This document shows positions 34,180 to 43,137 of a DNA stretch of 64,000 nucleotides, piece by piece. The notes beneath the pieces were generated by a model. That model made no database searches and was not told where the DNA came from. It worked only from the letters and a program-made list of their open reading frames with translations. This DNA comes from Alphaproteobacteria bacterium 40-19 (GTDB lineage: Bacteria; Pseudomonadota; Alphaproteobacteria; Holosporales; Holosporaceae), in assembly GCA_001898075.1 (NCBI GenBank), contig MKSD01000001.1, positions 310,001-374,000 on the forward strand. Direction: 5' to 3'. Position 1 is the first letter of the stretch. The number at the start of each line of letters is the position of its first letter. A program made the translations under genes and the position numbers.

Positions 34180-35973
34180 TTACAGTATTATCTGCTGCCC
34201 ATGCTCTTGTTGGCCCAGAATATGATAGTAATATCCTTGATTTTTAATAAGCTCTTGATGAGTCCCTTGTTCGATAATTCTTCCCTGATCCAGTACCAAC
34301 AAACGATCCATCAACTCTAAAGTTGCCACACGATGGGCAATAACTAAGGTTGTTTTACCCTTCATCAATTCATGCAAAGATAATTGAATATCCTGTTCCG
34401 TCATAGCATCTAATTGAGACGTCGCCTCATCGATACACAAAATAAAAGAAGGCTTTAAAAAAGCCCTAGCAATAGCTATTCTTTGTTTTTGACCTCCTGA
34501 AAGAAAACATCCCTGCTCTCCTGCCGGTGTCTGGTACCCTTTGGGTAAAGAGGCAATAAAATCATGGATATAAGCTTTGCGACAAGCTGTGTAAACATCT
34601 TCCAAAGAAGCTTCGGGATAGCCATAACGAACATTTTCTAAAATACTTCTGGAAAACAAACCTGGTTCCTGAGGAATCACATCCCAAATCTGGTGCAAAG
34701 ACTCTGTATTTACCTGTGTAATATCCTGCCCATCAATGAAAATCTTTCCAGATTTCGGCGTATGCAACCCCAAAAGCAACTTCATCAATGTGCTTTTTCC
34801 ACTGCCGGAAGGGCCAATAATGCCTACCTTTTCTCCGGCAATAATAGTTAACGACAAATGGCTTAAAACATCACTTTCTGCTTCATAACCAAAACATACA
34901 TTTTCAAAGACAATTTTTGGACATTTTTTCAATTGTAAAGCCGGCAGGTGCTGCAAAGATAATCCAGAAGCCATTTGTAAACTTTCCAAAGATTGACGTA
35001 CTCTTCCAAACAGCTTTCCCAAAGTTTTAAAGCTTTGGGCTGATCCCCATAAAAGATGCGAAAGTTTTTCATTTAACCCGATAATCACTGTTAACGTTCC
35101 CAAAGAAATCAGATCATTTTTATAACAATGAATCAAAAAATAAAAAGTAATCGCAAAAACAGTAAAATATACGATTGAAAGTCCGAAATACATCAAAAAG
35201 TAAGACCAGGTCAATTTTTGTTCTGCGCGCAGACTTTCCTTGGTAAATATTTGTAGATGTTCCAGTTCTAATTTAATCCCTTGAAATAACCGTACAACTA
35301 AAATGTTAGAAAACGTATTATTCAAAAGTCCGGTAATACGATTGTTTCTTTCTGAAAGGCCCGAGCCCAACTTGCTGGCATAAGAAGAAAATAAAATATT
35401 GATGCTAATAAAACAAACGGACCATAAAAAAGTTAATAAACTAAAAACTCCGTGGGCACTGCCAATAGTCTTTAAGGTCATCAAAAGAACAAATAAAGGA
35501 TAAAACACATGCCACAAACTAATCTCTAGGACTTCTGGGACGCAAAACCCTAAATCACTGATCTGAGCTGCCCCTTCCCCAGAAAGACGCTTTTGAAACT
35601 CTTCATAAGATTTATTCAGGGCTCTTTCAAACGCTTGTTGAATCAACTTTATACGTAAATAAGGCAAAAACTGAATGCTGATAAAATAACCTGCAACTCG
35701 ATACGCAGTCAGTTCCATTAATAAGGCTCCAAACAAGCCTAAAAGAGGACTTTTTAAAGTCTCTGCCAAAAGCCCCTTAGGGGATTGGGCTAACACATCA
35801 AAAAACTGTCCCATGAAATAATGAAAAAAAGTAATGCTAGAGGCTAATAGAAGAGGACAAAAAAATAAAAAAAATGTCCCCGCAGGAAAAGAGCGCAGAA
35901 GCCTGGCAAAGAAAAACAGCACTTCTTTCAGGCCTATAGATTTTTTTTTAAAAGAAAAAAGATTTTTTGACAA
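34180..35973 (-). CDS. ABC exporter, fused membrane and ATPase domains
   Basis: The 597-residue protein has about six membrane segments in residues 25-320 and a C-terminal ATPase. Walker A is GPSGSGKSTLMKLLLG, the signature is FLSGGQKQRIAIARAFLKPS, and Walker B FILCIDEATSQLDAM and IAHRV follow. It is a half-transporter that should form dimers. It differs clearly from the exporter at 14242 in sequence outside the motifs. It may export lipids, peptides or drugs; nothing in the neighbourhood points to one substrate. It follows rnhB on the same strand with a 93-base gap. Confidence 0.92.
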   Translation of the reverse strand: MSKNLFSFKKKSIGLKEVLFFFARLLRSFPAGTFFLFFCPLLLASSITFFHYFMGQFFDVLAQSPKGLLAETLKSPLLGLFGALLMELTAYRVAGYFISIQFLPYLRIKLIQQAFERALNKSYEEFQKRLSGEGAAQISDLGFCVPEVLEISLWHVFYPLFVLLMTLKTIGSAHGVFSLLTFLWSVCFISINILFSSYASKLGSGLSERNNRITGLLNNTFSNILVVRLFQGIKLELEHLQIFTKESLRAEQKLTWSYFLMYFGLSIVYFTVFAITFYFLIHCYKNDLISLGTLTVIIGLNEKLSHLLWGSAQSFKTLGKLFGRVRQSLESLQMASGLSLQHLPALQLKKCPKIVFENVCFGYEAESDVLSHLSLTIIAGEKVGIIGPSGSGKSTLMKLLLGLHTPKSGKIFIDGQDITQVNTESLHQIWDVIPQEPGLFSRSILENVRYGYPEASLEDVYTACRKAYIHDFIASLPKGYQTPAGEQGCFLSGGQKQRIAIARAFLKPSFILCIDEATSQLDAMTEQDIQLSLHELMKGKTTLVIAHRVATLELMDRLLVLDQGRIIEQGTHQELIKNQGYYYHILGQQEHGQQIIL

Positions 35974-36066
35974 AGATGGGTCTCGTTAGCTTTCTTAGAA
36001 GAATGGACAGTATAACATTTTTTGAAGACTCAGAGAATTGATTAAATAGAAAAAGAGAGATAAATC

Positions 36067-36657
36067 TTACAGCTCAAGCCCCTTTAATACATAACTTTTA
36101 CGGTGATAAGGAGTATACCCTCTTTCCCCTAGAACCCGTCGGTGATGCGCTGTCCCATAACCTTTGTTCGTATTCCATTTGAATTCTGGAAACTCTGTAT
36201 GTAGATGATCCATCAGCTGATCTCGGGTGACCTTGGCAATAATAGATGCCAGCGCAATGGATAAGCTTTTCTGGTCTCCTTTGATCAAGCAGGTATGAGG
36301 TAAAGGAAGAGGTCTGTTACCGTCCACCAACACATGATCAAAAGAAAGAGCTTGGCATGCTTGATTCATAATATGCAAAGTCGCTTGCAAAACATTTTTT
36401 TGATCCACTTCTTCAGCACTGGCATCAGCCAAGCAAAACTGTCCGTATTCAGGATGGCTGCAAAATTCTTGATAAACCCACCTACGTTTTTCAGGCGAAA
36501 GACGCTTTGAATCATCAATCTTCTGCAAAAATGAAGTTGGGGCTGCTTCCTGATTAATCCACGCAGCACATACAAACACCGGGCCTGCCCAGGCGCCATA
36601 CCCCACCTCATCTACCCCAATGACTCTCCCAGCGTTTTGGTTTTCATAGGAAAACAT
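36067..36657 (-). CDS. rnhB: Ribonuclease HII
   Basis: RNase HII cuts RNA in RNA-DNA hybrids and removes single ribonucleotides from DNA. From the ATG at 36657 it is 196 residues. RVIGVDEVGYGAWAGPVFVC carries the first catalytic Asp-Glu pair, DDSKRLSPEKR follows, and HVLVDGNRPLPLP and SIIAKVTRDQLM provide the later residues. A longer frame to 36780 would add 41 residues including a hydrophobic stretch unlike RNase HII, so I reject that start. It is divergent from the family B gene at 36838. Confidence 0.94.
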   Translation of the reverse strand: MFSYENQNAGRVIGVDEVGYGAWAGPVFVCAAWINQEAAPTSFLQKIDDSKRLSPEKRRWVYQEFCSHPEYGQFCLADASAEEVDQKNVLQATLHIMNQACQALSFDHVLVDGNRPLPLPHTCLIKGDQKSLSIALASIIAKVTRDQLMDHLHTEFPEFKWNTNKGYGTAHHRRVLGERGYTPYHRKSYVLKGLEL

Positions 36658-36782
36658 CTTAAATCTTTTAAGGCTTTTAAAGTAAATAAAACAAAACAAA
36701 AGATTGAGTGTCAAGGTTTCATAACCTTTTTTAATTCCCTTTTTTAATTTTTCATGGCGAGGCCCGCCACCCTTCACCAATA

Positions 36783-36811
36783 TTGACAGCTTTAAAAATA
36801 AATAATAGAAT
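36783..36811 (+). promoter_or_regulatory. Consensus-like promoter of the 36838 gene
   Basis: TTGACA (36783-36788), exactly 17 bases and TAGAAT (36806-36811) lie 26 bases upstream of the ATG. This is among the best sigma-70 matches in the window and suggests strong expression of a small secreted protein. Confidence 0.65.
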
Positions 36812-36837
36812 AATAAAAATATTAGCCTTTACTTTGG

Positions 36838-37347
36838 ATGAAAAAAATTTTTACTTTCGTTTCCTCATTGTTATTTTTTAATTTTTCTTCACACGCTCTT
36901 CCTAAGGAAGTGTATCTTTCCATCGGTGGATATGACATCCAGAAGACCCCTTGGTCTACATGGTTAAGTTTTGAGCCTTCCAGTCATTCTACTGAAGAAT
37001 TCGAAATCGAACTCTGGCAAAAGGTGCAAGAATTACTGCACTGTGACGAAGTCACCCAAAAAAAACATTTTTCCCCTGAAGAAGAAGGTTTTGTAAAAAA
37101 AGCGTCTGACTATTTTGTGGTCTTTTGTTCTTCTGAAAATCCGGAAGTTTGGATTCGTAAAAAAGAACCTTTAGAAGGCGTCCCCTTAAAATTTGAGACC
37201 ACTCACATGACCCACCAAGAAGAAGATGCTGACCAGGAAGAGCCTGTTACGCATTCTCACAGCGTCACTTTAAGAAAAGCGACTTCTCTTAAAAAGGCTG
37301 TTACAGGAGATTGGAGTATATCTTTGAGAGAATTAAATAAACATTAA
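36838..37347 (+). CDS. Distant family B small secreted protein
   Basis: The 169-residue precursor has a signal peptide (MKKIFTFVSSLLFFNFSSHA) and shares with the 32775 gene the block KKASDYFVVFCSSENPEVW, then KKEPLEGVPLKFETTHMTHQ and the HSVTLRKATSLKK segment also seen in the broken copy (VTLRKKNS). An acidic stretch, EEDADQEEP, precedes that segment. Its start follows a near-consensus promoter, and it is on the opposite strand from its relatives. The function of the family is unknown. The next secreted gene starts 46 bases after it. Confidence 0.82.
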   Translation: MKKIFTFVSSLLFFNFSSHALPKEVYLSIGGYDIQKTPWSTWLSFEPSSHSTEEFEIELWQKVQELLHCDEVTQKKHFSPEEEGFVKKASDYFVVFCSSENPEVWIRKKEPLEGVPLKFETTHMTHQEEDADQEEPVTHSHSVTLRKATSLKKAVTGDWSISLRELNKH

Positions 37348-37393
37348 TTGTTTTACTGTAAGATGATAATTATATTAATAACATAATATTATA

Positions 37394-37891
37394 ATGTTTA
37401 AAGTTATAAAAGATAGTATCTTTTTCTTAGGGCTGTTTGGTGGGGGAGCGTCTTGTCTGGCCACAGACTATGATTGGAGGCCTGGTTCTGAAATAAGTAC
37501 TAGTTCAAACTCAAGATCTTCAGAAGAAGATGAAGTTATAACAGAAAGAGCTAATTTTGCTGTATGGCTGCAAGGAAGAGTTTTAGGAACCCCTCATTTA
37601 ACCATAAGAATAAATGGTCTTCATAATGGTGGGATTAGCATTCAAAATTTTGCAGCTCTGCTAGAAAACCCAGCCCAGGTAATCGCTGCTAGCTTCGGGG
37701 GACCCGGATGGACTTTTAATAATAACGCCCCCATCCCCATAGGGCAGAGTACGGTAACAATTGGTAATATTGTTTACACAATCGTAAGAGCTCTCTCTGG
37801 CCCCGAAAAAAGAAAGCGAGGCTTCGCGCCGGAAAAAGATAAAGGCAACAAAGATAATTCCCCAAAGAACTCCCAAGGTTTAGTTCAATAA
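37394..37891 (+). CDS. Secreted hypothetical protein
   Basis: The 165-residue precursor starts MFKVIKDSIFFLGLFGGGAS and is probably cleaved after CLA-T. The middle is Ser- and Glu-rich (SSNSRSSEEDEV); the core NFAVWLQGRVLGTPHLTIRI and NGLHNGGISIQNFAALLENP looks globular; the tail is strongly basic and polar (KRKRGFAPEKDKGNKDN). I recognise no family. It is spaced 46 bases from the family B gene upstream and 93 bases from murD downstream. It is not obviously related to other secreted genes here. Confidence 0.78.
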   Translation: MFKVIKDSIFFLGLFGGGASCLATDYDWRPGSEISTSSNSRSSEEDEVITERANFAVWLQGRVLGTPHLTIRINGLHNGGISIQNFAALLENPAQVIAASFGGPGWTFNNNAPIPIGQSTVTIGNIVYTIVRALSGPEKRKRGFAPEKDKGNKDNSPKNSQGLVQ

Positions 37892-37984
37892 AGCGCAAAA
37901 TCGACCCGATTTTAATTAAATTTTTTCTCTCGTTTCATTGCCTGGGACAGCTCATTTTGCTATGTTAAAGAAAAAAAATATCAC

Positions 37985-39325
37985 TTGAAACAGTTTTTTC
38001 TTTTAGGATTAGGCAAGTCCAATCGTGCAGTCGCTTCATTCCTTAGCAGAAAAGGACATACAGTCTGGGGATGGGATGATCGCGAAGAAATTAGAAACGC
38101 TTATCAGACTGCAATCATTTTTGAACAACCACAGTGGAACGATCAGTGGACTTTAGTCACTTCTCCGGGCATTTCACCCCAACATCCCTTGCTTCATCAA
38201 GCGCAACAGCAAGGCGCCGAAGTAGTATGTGACATTGCGTTATTTTTCCATTTTTTTCCTGAAATTAAAGCACTGGGGGTCACAGGAACCAATGGGAAAT
38301 CAACCACCTGTTGTCTTATAAAGCATTTTTTCGATACAAAACATATTCCCTGTTCTTTACTGGGAAATATTGGCCGCCCTATTTTCGAAGATGCAACCGA
38401 AGAAACCACAGAAAATTTCCCTTTCAATCAATGGTATGTGATTGAACTGTCTTCTTATCAACTAGAATTTTTCCCGAAAGGCTCTCTGCCCCTGAAAGGC
38501 GCAGGAATTTTGAATGTTTCACCCCATCATTTAGAACGTCATGGAAATATGGCCGCCTATTTAAGTGCAAAACAAAGGATATTTGAAGAAGCGCAACAAA
38601 AAGTTTTATCCATAGATGACCCTCTGTTATTTGACCTTGCGCAGCAAAATCCAACTGCCTATTGTAAAGTTTCTGGCACTGCAGAACATTGGTCACAAGC
38701 AGATATTTTTTACAATGCTAAAGGTCTGTATGGTGAAGACTTCTTTTTATCCTGGGGGGATTCTTTGTTTGCAGAAAAACCCTTCTTAAGGCAAAATGCG
38801 GCCTTAGCCTACGGCCTTTTGAAAAATAACATTGATATGATAGAAGACTGGAATCAATCGCTTGAAAGTTTTTCTCCCCCAAAGCATCGTCAACAATTTC
38901 TGGGCAAAAAGGAAAATGTACACTATATTAATGACAGCAAAGCCACCAATCCTGAAGCCGCTTTACAGGCTTTGTTGTCCTGCACCACTCCGGTGTATTG
39001 GCTGATGGGGGGAGTCCTGCAACAAGATGAGTTAGAAGTTTTAAACAAGGGACTGCGCAAAGTGGCGCATGGTTTTGCTTACGGGCAAGCTGGCCCTAGA
39101 TTTCAGACTTTTTTAAAGGAAAAAGGAGTGCCCTGTACACTGTGCAACACTCTGGAAGAAGCTCTGAACGCAGCAGAAGCTGAAAGTCACAAAAACGCAA
39201 AACCCAGCACAATTCTCTTATCTCCGGCATGCCCCAGCTTTGATCAATTTCGTGATTTCGTTCATCGCGGTGAATATTTTACAGAACTTGTTCATCAAGT
39301 ATCAGGATCCCCCCTATGTCTATGA
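37985..39325 (+). CDS. murD: UDP-N-acetylmuramoyl-L-alanine--D-glutamate ligase
   Basis: MurD adds D-glutamate to the peptidoglycan precursor. The 446-residue protein starts at TTG 37985 with KQFFLLGLGKSNRAVASFLS, the family's N-terminal motif. ATP-binding GVTGTNGKSTTCCLI is near residue 98, and YINDSKATNPEAAL and ILLSPACPSFDQFRDFVHRG in the C-terminal domain are standard. The initiation codon has only a weak Shine-Dalgarno. Its last ten bases overlap ftsW, so cell wall precursor synthesis and septal glycan polymerisation are coupled. Other dcw-cluster genes such as murG and murC are missing here. Confidence 0.95.
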   Translation: MKQFFLLGLGKSNRAVASFLSRKGHTVWGWDDREEIRNAYQTAIIFEQPQWNDQWTLVTSPGISPQHPLLHQAQQQGAEVVCDIALFFHFFPEIKALGVTGTNGKSTTCCLIKHFFDTKHIPCSLLGNIGRPIFEDATEETTENFPFNQWYVIELSSYQLEFFPKGSLPLKGAGILNVSPHHLERHGNMAAYLSAKQRIFEEAQQKVLSIDDPLLFDLAQQNPTAYCKVSGTAEHWSQADIFYNAKGLYGEDFFLSWGDSLFAEKPFLRQNAALAYGLLKNNIDMIEDWNQSLESFSPPKHRQQFLGKKENVHYINDSKATNPEAALQALLSCTTPVYWLMGGVLQQDELEVLNKGLRKVAHGFAYGQAGPRFQTFLKEKGVPCTLCNTLEEALNAAEAESHKNAKPSTILLSPACPSFDQFRDFVHRGEYFTELVHQVSGSPLCL

Positions 39326-40455
39326 CTCCTTTGGTTCCCCAAGAGGAACAAAACGCAGAAAATATTTGGACCTTGTGGTGGCATGCTCTGGACCGTTGGA
39401 TCCTGGTATCCATCATTCTTTTAATTGTCATCGGTACTTGGTTGGTCATGGCCGTCAGCCCTGCAGTCGCTGTTAAACATCATTGGACTCCTTTGGTGCT
39501 TTTAAAAAAACATCTCGTATTTGTAATAGCAGGACTTGGAATTTTGCTGTACACCAGTTTCATGCGAAAAGAAAAAATTCTGCAAATGACTTGTGGCATA
39601 GGAGTAGCAACCTGGGTCGCTTTGTGGGCTGTGCTTGTTGTAGGAACAGAAATCAAAGGGGCCAAAAGATGGTTGAATCTTGCAGGGCTTTCTTTACAAC
39701 CAGCAGAGTTCATCAAACCGGTTTTTGTTGTTTTGTCTTCGTATTTATTGGCCCAACTGTCTGAAAAAAATCAGCGTTTTTTAAAGGTCATGGGGTTGTT
39801 TGCTCTGGTCAGCGTTCCACTGCTCTTACAACCAGACCTGGGCACTTTTGTCTTGCTGGCTTCTATGGCTCTGTGCCAGTGTTTTATTGCAGGCCTATCT
39901 TGGAGGTGGATGGCCGGAGCCATCACCACGGGCATCTTAGGGCTTGGCGCTATCTTGGTTTGTTTTTCTCATGCTGCAAAAAGGTTGCAAAACTTTTTCA
40001 GTGCCACTGGGCAAGACCCCTTTGGCCGGCAATATCAGATTTTACAGTCTTTAAAAAGTTTTTCTTCCGGAGGCTTGCTGGGTAAAGGCCCCGGAGCTGG
40101 AGAAATCTTAGACCATCTTCCCGATGGGCATGCAGACTTTATTTTTGCAGTGGCAGGTGAAGAGCTGGGCTTTCTGGCCTGTTTAGCGATCTTAGGCCTT
40201 TACGGCATTATCGTGGTTCGCAGCCTGCAAGGCTCTTTTCGCGAAATGAACCTCATGCACAGCATGTGTATCGCAAGCCTGACATTTTTACTAAGCTTTC
40301 AAATCTTTTTGAATATCGCTTGTGTTTTGAAGCTACTTCCCACAAAAGGTATGACCTTACCCTTAATCAGTTATGGGGGATCATCCTTTTTGGCTGTGTG
40401 CTGGACGTTGGGATTAATTTTATGCTTGACCCGACGTTATCGCATGCTTTTATAG
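39316..40455 (+). CDS. ftsW: SEDS peptidoglycan glycosyltransferase FtsW
   Basis: FtsW polymerises septal peptidoglycan and binds FtsI. The 379-residue protein has about ten membrane segments and the SEDS signatures GAKRWLNLAGLSLQPAEFIK, LLQPDLGTFVLLASMAL and the late LPTKGMTLPLISYGGSS. The loop LPDGHADFIFAVAGEELGF is also conserved. It overlaps murD by ten bases, the usual dcw order murD-ftsW, which separates it from the elongation relative RodA. The second codon pair gives another ATG at 39322. It is followed by a convergent small secreted gene. Confidence 0.94.
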   Translation: MSMTPLVPQEEQNAENIWTLWWHALDRWILVSIILLIVIGTWLVMAVSPAVAVKHHWTPLVLLKKHLVFVIAGLGILLYTSFMRKEKILQMTCGIGVATWVALWAVLVVGTEIKGAKRWLNLAGLSLQPAEFIKPVFVVLSSYLLAQLSEKNQRFLKVMGLFALVSVPLLLQPDLGTFVLLASMALCQCFIAGLSWRWMAGAITTGILGLGAILVCFSHAAKRLQNFFSATGQDPFGRQYQILQSLKSFSSGGLLGKGPGAGEILDHLPDGHADFIFAVAGEELGFLACLAILGLYGIIVVRSLQGSFREMNLMHSMCIASLTFLLSFQIFLNIACVLKLLPTKGMTLPLISYGGSSFLAVCWTLGLILCLTRRYRMLL

Positions 40456-40495
40456 CAAACTTCTTGAATACTACCTTGAGTACGTCCCTTGGCTG

Positions 40496-40822
40496 TTACC
40501 AAAATTTCCACCAAGGTTTCTTTTGTTCTTTGATTTCCAATAAAATCTTTTCAATATTGGAAAGGCGCGCTTGAACCTGCTGAAATTCCTTACACGCAGA
40601 GCTTCCAGAAGCCGCATCAGGTGCAGCAATAGGAGATCCCGCAGGTGGTACCATCAATTTCTGCCTTAATGCTTGCTCTCGGAACGTTAAATTGGCCAAG
40701 GTTTGCTCTAAAGCTTTAAGCTGAGGATTCATAACTTGCGCAGGACAAGGTGCAGAAGGTGTTTGCGCCTTCAAAAGACTATCTGAAACCAGAAAAATAA
40801 TCAAAATCCATTTTTTAAGCAT
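40496..40822 (-). CDS. Small periplasmic coiled-coil protein
   Basis: The 108-residue precursor has a signal peptide (MLKKWILIIFLVSDSLLKAQ) followed by a Pro-rich stretch, two helical segments with heptad-like spacing (LKALEQTLANLTFREQALRQ and FQQVQARLSNIEKILLEIKE), and the aromatic end KPWWKFW. Two short helices joined by a Pro/Ala/Ser linker suggest an antiparallel coiled coil. It converges on ftsW. I recognise no family; its basic aromatic end could bind a membrane, which is a guess. Confidence 0.72.
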   Translation of the reverse strand: MLKKWILIIFLVSDSLLKAQTPSAPCPAQVMNPQLKALEQTLANLTFREQALRQKLMVPPAGSPIAAPDAASGSSACKEFQQVQARLSNIEKILLEIKEQKKPWWKFW

Positions 40823-40970
40823 ATTTTTTGTCTTTTATTTTATGATAAGTGTTTTTTTTTAAAATAATTCTAACATTACTGCAAAATAATCGAGACAAAA
40901 TAATTTAAATTATAAATAAAAAACTTCTGAATTAAATAGAAAATCATCCTCTTCCGTTTGTTTTTATTAA

Positions 40971-41231
40971 AAAAGTTTCTTCCAAAATAAAGGCTCTATC
41001 TTAACTCTACTGGTAGAGAGCTCAAGGGACAGCCAAAATGTTTTTAAGCTCATTAATCAAAACTTTAATCAACAACCTGCAGAAGATCAGCTGATGATTT
41101 TAAAAAATGCAGAGCTTGAATTCTGTTTAAAATTTTTACCCTTAAGCACTCTAAATTGCTGCCTCAAAGGCGTTTTTATAGCATTTTTTCGAAATTCTAT
41201 TAATAAACATTTCGGATTTTATATTGTTTAA
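40971..41231 (+). other. 86-codon open frame with no start codon, possible gene fragment
   Basis: Between TAA at 40968 and TAA at 41229 the frame reads KSFFQNKGSILTLLVESSRD, then VFKLINQNFNQQPAEDQLMI and LKNAELEFCLKFLPLSTLNC. It has protein-like composition, but the first ATG is halfway through and no ribosome binding site is visible. It may be a piece of a lost gene. Nothing else in the 469-base gap can be supported. Confidence 0.25.
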
Positions 41232-41291
41232 CTCATTGACATTTTTTTTACAAGTGTTATCCTTTTAAAGAGAATCATTGGGTAAGAGGCA

Positions 41292-41501
41292 ATGAATAAC
41301 ATCCTAATAATTTTTTGTTTTTTACAAGCTGTACCATGTAATGCAGTTGTTTTAGAAACGATGAAAGAAAGACCAACAAAAAATAAGCCCTTAACTGACC
41401 AAGAAAAAAGACAAAAAGAGCACGAAGAAAATCGTCAGGATCGTCACGATCACGAAGATCATAACAATCAGAGAGATTTTGGGAATGCAGGCATTGGCTA
41501 A
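41292..41501 (+). CDS. Very small secreted charged protein
   Basis: The 69-residue precursor has a good Shine-Dalgarno (AAGAGGCA before ATG), signal peptide MNNILIIFCFLQAVPCNA and a mature part of about 50 residues, almost all charged or polar: KRQKEHEENRQDRHDHEDHN. His and Asp alternate, which could bind metal; that is a guess. A strong hairpin follows 10 bases after the stop, so this is a self-contained transcription unit. No family recognised. Confidence 0.65.
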   Translation: MNNILIIFCFLQAVPCNAVVLETMKERPTKNKPLTDQEKRQKEHEENRQDRHDHEDHNNQRDFGNAGIG

Positions 41502-41510
41502 TCTAAAAGT

Positions 41511-41549
41511 AAATCTAGAAAAATAGTCATTGCCTTTTTTTCTAGATTT
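41511..41549. terminator. 13-base-arm hairpin after the small secreted gene
   Basis: AAATCTAGAAAAA (41511-41523) and TTTTTCTAGATTT (41537-41549) are perfectly complementary with a 13-base loop. The T-run is within the stem and no U-tract follows, so termination is likely but not classical. The rest of the gap up to the glmU promoter shows nothing. Confidence 0.45.
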
Positions 41550-41775
41550 ATACTCTTAGGATTTTTATTGAAGTTTAGCTGTTTTTATCTTGTCTAGCCA
41601 ACAAATTTTTGATTTATCAAAAGCTCGTGGCTTTCCTATGAAATGCTTTTTTTCTTAAAATGATCATAAAAAATCTTCTAAAAAAGCAAATAATAAAACC
41701 TCATAAATAAAGTTATACTTCTTTAAAGCGCCTATGCATCTTGCTTTTTACTTACTTTCAGGGATTGCTTTTTAT

Positions 41776-41803
41776 TTGACAAAATTATCATTTATATTAT
41801 AAA
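41776..41803 (+). promoter_or_regulatory. Promoter of glmU
   Basis: TTGACA (41776-41781), 16 bases and TATAAA (41798-41803) place transcription start near 41810. This falls on or after the TTG at 41809 and supports ATG 41830 as the translation start. Confidence 0.65.
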
Positions 41804-41829
41804 TTGAGTTGTTTTTGAACAAACGAATC

Positions 41830-43104
41830 ATGGATAAAGTCATCGTTCTTGCAGGGGGAAAATCGTCACGGTTTGGGGCCCCAAAAATTATTCAAGATCT
41901 AGCAGGCCAAAGAGTTATTGATTATGTACTGGCACTGGCTGGGGAAATAGGGAGTGACGTAACTTTGGTCTTAAATCCAGCCTTAAAAAAAGAAACATTA
42001 CCTTCCCACATTCGAATCGTATTTCAGCAAGAAGCTTTGGGCACGGGGCATGCTTTTCAAATAGCGCTACAAGAAATTTTTCAACAACGACCACCAGAAA
42101 ATGAATACATTTGGATCTTGATGGGGGATACTCCCTTATTAACAAAAGAAGATTTATCCCAGCTCTCAAGCTCTTCCGCCCCCCTTACTTTGTTAGGGAT
42201 GATTCCAGAAAACCCTGGAAATTATGGTCGTATTTATTGTGAAGAAGGAAAAGTTAAAGAGATCATAGAAACCAAACAAGCAACAGCACAACAATTAAAA
42301 AACCCTTTGTGTTATTCCGGGGTCATGCGCATTAAAGCTTCTCTGGCTTTGCAACTGGCACCACTCATTCCCTTTCGCCCTCAGGTCAACGAATTTTACA
42401 TTACAGATTTGGTCGGCTTGGCCCTGGATCATACTTCAGAAGTCGCAGTTGTCACCGCGCCTGATGCCAAAAATTTAGAGGGTATCAATACGCCTGATCA
42501 ATGGACTTTTGCCTTTAAAAGACTTCAAGAACGCTTTCGCCTGAAAGCTCAAGGGCATGGGGCCTTGTTATTTGACCCAGATTCTATCTTTCTTTCCTGG
42601 GACACTGTCCTGGATAAAGGCGTTGAGGTACACCCTTTTGTGACTTTTGGCCCCCATGTACGTGTGCATGAAAAAGCTAAGATTTTTTCCTTTTCTGTTC
42701 TTAATAATTGTGTGATTTATTCAGGGTGTAAGATAGGTCCTTTTGCCCATATTCGTCCTGGCAGCGTTATTCAAGAAGGGGGAGAAATTGGTAATTTCGT
42801 TGAAGTGAAAAATACAATTTTAGGTCCCTACTCTAAAGCCAAACATTTGACTTACTTAGGCGACGCAAGCATCGGAAGTAAGACTAATATTGGAGCAGGC
42901 GTTATCACTTGCAACTATGATGGTAAACATAAACACAAAACCATCATTGGTAACGAGGTCAGCATCGGCGCCAATACTTCCATTGTTGCGCCACGAATCA
43001 TTCATGATGGGGCCCTTATAGGAGCAGGCAGTGTCATCACTCAGGATGTTCCAGAAGTGATGATGGCTATTGCCCGAGCCCGCCAGAAAAACCTCCCCCG
43101 GTAA
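41830..43104 (+). CDS. glmU: Bifunctional GlmU: glucosamine-1-P acetyltransferase and GlcNAc-1-P uridyltransferase
   Basis: GlmU makes UDP-GlcNAc for peptidoglycan and lipopolysaccharide. From ATG 41830 it is 424 residues. The uridyltransferase domain starts MDKVIVLAGGKSSRFGAPK, a variant of the usual LAAGxGTRM, and has IWILMGDTPLL near residue 100. The C-terminal left-handed beta helix shows hexapeptide repeats such as IGPFAHIRPGSVIQEGGEIG and IGSKTNIGAGVITCNYDG, with the acetyltransferase motif VEVKNTILG. The TTG at 41809 coincides with the promoter's start region. The length is a little short for the family, mainly at the C-terminus, but both domains are present. Confidence 0.93.
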   Translation: MDKVIVLAGGKSSRFGAPKIIQDLAGQRVIDYVLALAGEIGSDVTLVLNPALKKETLPSHIRIVFQQEALGTGHAFQIALQEIFQQRPPENEYIWILMGDTPLLTKEDLSQLSSSSAPLTLLGMIPENPGNYGRIYCEEGKVKEIIETKQATAQQLKNPLCYSGVMRIKASLALQLAPLIPFRPQVNEFYITDLVGLALDHTSEVAVVTAPDAKNLEGINTPDQWTFAFKRLQERFRLKAQGHGALLFDPDSIFLSWDTVLDKGVEVHPFVTFGPHVRVHEKAKIFSFSVLNNCVIYSGCKIGPFAHIRPGSVIQEGGEIGNFVEVKNTILGPYSKAKHLTYLGDASIGSKTNIGAGVITCNYDGKHKHKTIIGNEVSIGANTSIVAPRIIHDGALIGAGSVITQDVPEVMMAIARARQKNLPR

Positions 43105-43137
43105 TTTAAAAGATTTTCCCATCATCCTTAATATTAA

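Noticed and set aside
36658-36780. 41-residue N-terminal extension of RNase HII
   Set aside because: It contains a hydrophobic stretch foreign to the family; the internal ATG gives a normal length.
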